A stretch of DNA of 64,000 nt from Vespa crabro (Eukaryota > Arthropoda > Insecta > Hymenoptera > Vespidae), in contig NC_060977.1 of the NCBI RefSeq assembly GCF_910589235.1, forward strand, positions 3,245,001 through 3,309,000. Direction: 5' to 3'. The notes below the pieces were generated by a model. The model saw only the letters and a list, made by a program, of their open reading frames with translations. It searched no databases and had not been told where the DNA came from. The first letter of the stretch is position 1. The number at the start of each line of letters is the position of its first letter. The position numbers and the translations under genes are program-made. Shown piece by piece: positions 60,830 through 64,000 of this stretch.

Positions 60830-61789
60830 AATGTGGAAAGTGATCGAATCCTTTAAAGTACAAAACGGTGTTGTTCGTCCATTTTTTTTTTTGCCTTGTC
60901 CTTTTTTCTCTCTTTGTTTTTTTCTTTTCTTCTTTTTATTTTTATATTTTTTTTTTTTTTTTTTTTAAACCAATCTCAGAAAATCGTCAAGGCATCGTTA
61001 CGCTCGAGAAACCGAAATACTTTGTTACGTGTATTTAGTTACTTAAATGCGTTCCTCGTTCCGGTAACCCAATTATCCAGGACGAGTCCAAAATGGTAAG
61101 GAAATCACGTGTTGAATAAAAACGAGATGGTGTCGTTTGACTTTATAGATGCCGAATAGCTGACGCGTTGGGATGACCGTAAAATCACGCACAGGAAATC
61201 ACGCGTTGCTTATGAAAGTCCGTCGTACTTACGTACATATATATTACCATCGAACGAACTAACACACGCGCACTTTTTTTTAAATCGATATATACCGATG
61301 AATGAGAAAAAAGAAAAATAATAATAATAATAATAAATAAATGAATAACGATTCATTTTTATCTAGAAGAAAAAAAAAACCAAAATAGAACAAAAAAATA
61401 GTTAACGAAAAAACGTTTATCCGTTTTTTTTTTTTTTTTTTTTTTATATATATATCTGTTAATAGGTCAATTAGATAATATTAAATCAACGAAATATTCC
61501 CTTTATCTATGAATACGATAAATAAGTATATAATTATTAGATCGTCGATGGAAAATCTTTTTTCTTCTTCTTGTTTTCTTTTTTTTTTTCTGTCGCTGTG
61601 CGTATCCATTGATAAAAACGGATAGATTAATAATATTTAATCTGTGACGTACGTGTATAATACGAATAATTTTTCAATCGTTGATGGATAATCTTAAAAA
61701 GGGTGAAGAGTGATGGGTTGATAAGGGTAAATAAATAAAAAAAAAAAAAGTCCGATTATCTCGAAACTTCCCGTCGTTGAGTTTAGTTC

Positions 61790-61827
<38 letters not shown>

Positions 61828-62644
61828 CGTAAAATTTCGTAAGGCAAATGATTATTGCCAAATAACGAAAAGTAAACGATCCTTGATAAGGAAAAAAAAA
61901 AAAAGGAAGAAAAAAGAAGAGAAGGAGGGGAAAAAAAATTAGAAAAAAAGAAAAGATACATTACGCAAAATTTAGAAACTTTCGCTTTTGTTTATCTTAA
62001 GGAACATCGTATTAATAATATCCTTTAAAATAAGGATAACGAATAGACATGGTTACGTCCGGTTACGGCTGAGGTTTCCTCGATGCCATCTCGGCTTCGT
62101 GTTTGACGCGTGTCATGAATTATGATCGGGAAATCATTTCAAAATAGCGCTTGCAAAACTATGACGGGTCTCGTTCGACAAGAGATTGTTATGCTCGTTG
62201 ACTCGATCCACACATACATATGTACATTAATATATATATATACATACGTTGATACTCGTATCATATGATGGTAGTGGTAGAAATAGTGGGTGGTGGAGGA
62301 GGGCAAGGGGTAAACATGGACACGACTTTCCATTATAATCGTTCGTTCGATGATAACTCGAAACAATGACGGATAAGACCTTAATGCGCCTCTATACGAA
62401 TTAGAATGATATAGATATCAACATTCGAAGTTTAAAGAACGAATTAAGGATTAAGATTATTTGCAAGTTTTTTCTTTTGATATTTTCCTTAGAAAGATTA
62501 AGAATAGAAGTCAATTGATTTCTATTTGTTCTTTTTTGTTTTTCTTTTTTCTTTCTTTTTTTTACTCATAATTCGAAAGAAAGATGAAAGAAATTTGCCA
62601 AAATTTATCAATTCATGGAATGAACTTTGTAAAATTTTATTTTA

Positions 62645-62680
<36 letters not shown>

Positions 62681-62739
62681 TTTTAAAAGTTTCAATTATT
62701 GATATAAGTAAAAATAATTGCAAGTGAATTTTCTAAACT

Positions 62740-63070
62740 ATACCATTGGTCACACGGTGTATAGAGAATATTATTCATGGTATGCGAAATGGCAGTTGTG
62801 CGAAGAAGAGTAGACTCATTTAGTAGACCCTATATTTTATTAGGCGCCTTCCCTTCCTGATGTCGTCTATCATAATGGGACTGTCCAGCCGCGTGAAAAG
62901 GCTTAATCGTCTAATCTCGCGATCCACCCCACGCATTACACCCACTTAACGCTCGATAGATTTATCCGGGCAAAAGGAAGATACCACCCTTCAACAAATG
63001 AAACATCTGTCGTATAGTTGAGAACATATAACGCCTTCGATTAATCGAACATTGCAATCTCCGACGGAAC
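62740..63070. promoter_or_regulatory. Complex island in the last intron, possible regulatory element
   Basis: About 330 bp of non-repetitive sequence surrounded by AT-rich DNA. It has several TTAATCG words (GCTTAATCG, GATTAATCG) of the kind bound by K50-type homeodomains, but such matches are weak evidence. No open frame of note. Confidence 0.2.
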
Positions 63071-64000
63071 ACATCAGAAACAGGCTGTTTCTAATCTCAA
63101 TCAAAAAGAAAAAAAATATATATATATATATATTTATGTATATATAAACATTGTGTGTGTTTGTGTATGTCTGTGTGTATTTGTATATGTATTAATACTA
63201 ACGTATATATGTTTCAATATTTTTAATAATTATAAAAAGAAAAAAAAAACAAAAGAAAAAGAAGAAGTTAAAGAGAAAAAAATCTCCATAAACTGATTTT
63301 CACGTTACATCTTATCAGATTACATAGTAATCACATACAACTTACTTACTCATTAACTTCGATACTCTAATCGGTAAATTTGCACGGCTATAAAAGTTTC
63401 ATGTGACCTTGAAGACTCGCTAAAATTTTTACGCGAGTCTAATGCATTATGTAACGCAGCCATTGGCATAAAGCCTCTTTCAAACTGAAATATCTTAGAC
63501 TAGGAGAGACAAGAAACCATAAAGTAATATAATCGTCAAGAAAAATCAATCGTGAAAGATGATCGAAGTAAACGACGATTTAAAAAATTCTTTCAACTGA
63601 TAATCATTTATTTAAATAATCAATTATTCTATCTCAAATCTATTAAAATATTAAAATTAATTGTTCTGTTTTCTTTTTAATTTTCTTCTTCTTCTTCTTC
63701 TTCTTTTCTTTTTTTTCTTTTTTTTTTTTTCATTTTTATTTTCAAATCGTCCAATCTTAACTCGTAAAATTTAACTCGTTAAGCCCGATTGCAAGCTCAA
63801 ATATTGTCGAAATTAAAATTGAGAATTAAATTGCATTAGTTAAATCACTTTTTGAGTTCCCTATCCTTTCGTAGTTTTGGTTGGCAACCTGTGCAATATT
63901 AAAAGGAATATAAAATTAAAGAGAAAGAGAGAAAGAAAAGGAAAGGAAAGGCAACGTCCGAGAGCGAAGGTCGTCTTAGGGACGACGAGCCTTCTAAACG

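Larger units (their letters stand above)
57280..64000. other. Start of the next large intron (at least 6.7 kb)
   Basis: A GTGAGT donor starts it. Contents: a CT array (57420-57455) and purine tracts, a 13-bp tandem array at 58095-58172, complex islands at 58550-59100, 60060-60270, 62040-62400, 62740-63070 and 63370-63560, AT-rich DNA and an AGT array. No exon continuing the frame in phase 0 with spectrin-like sequence was found. One tempting splice-bounded segment (60981-61098) is listed among the rejected items. Confidence 0.55.

Noticed and set aside
60981..61098. A splice-bounded segment (CTCAG acceptor, AAAATG|GTAAGG donor) with an open frame beginning KIVKASLRSRNRN.
   Set aside because: The phase at its end does not fit, and the peptide does not resemble the spectrin-like sequence expected after exon 6. 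A 118-bp open segment can occur by chance.

Overview
This window looks like a piece of an insect nuclear genome, probably Hymenoptera (bee, wasp or ant). The sequence is very AT-rich and intron-dominated. It is crowded with TA, GA/CT and CA microsatellites and with long pyrimidine or purine tracts, yet CpG words such as CGAT and TCGA are common, as in hymenopteran genomes. There are GT-AG introns and no bacterial operon structure. The order-level call is inference from composition and the protein family, not from a marker gene.

The only gene I can support is on the + strand. Six exons (3164-3257, 3485-3577, 4296-4391, 8320-8537, 9075-9213, 57154-57279) join with consistent codon phase into 255 uninterrupted codons. 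The first three exons read like the C-terminal half of a CRAL-TRIO/SEC14 domain, and the last three like spectrin-type helical repeat. This order is typical of the Trio/Kalirin/Dbl(MCF2)/puratrophin-1(PLEKHG4)/SESTD1 group, most of which continue into a DH-PH Rho-GEF module. Neither the start codon nor any DH-PH exon lies in the window, so this is an internal fragment.

The layout is: 1-3163, upstream non-coding sequence; 3164-9213, five clustered exons; 9214-57153, one intron of about 47.9 kb filling three quarters of the window; 57154-57279, exon six; 57280-64000, the start of another large intron. The giant intron contains three related TIR elements of a Tc1/mariner-like family. One (56279-56796) keeps a decayed transposase C-terminus. 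It also holds a 0.8-kb six-base-unit minisatellite with a ~233-bp higher-order period (30804-31592), several divergent tandem repeats and dozens of microsatellites. Islands of more complex, CpG-bearing sequence in it could be regulatory.

No tRNA, rRNA, CRISPR or complete second gene was found. Most long open frames are translations of microsatellites. I see no clear undescribed biological system. The best leads are the higher-order minisatellite, the TIR family, a duplicated ~59-bp element, a two-part hairpin at 59009-59061, paired TGACAG sites near 47.6 kb and a possible recursive splice site near 19.6 kb.
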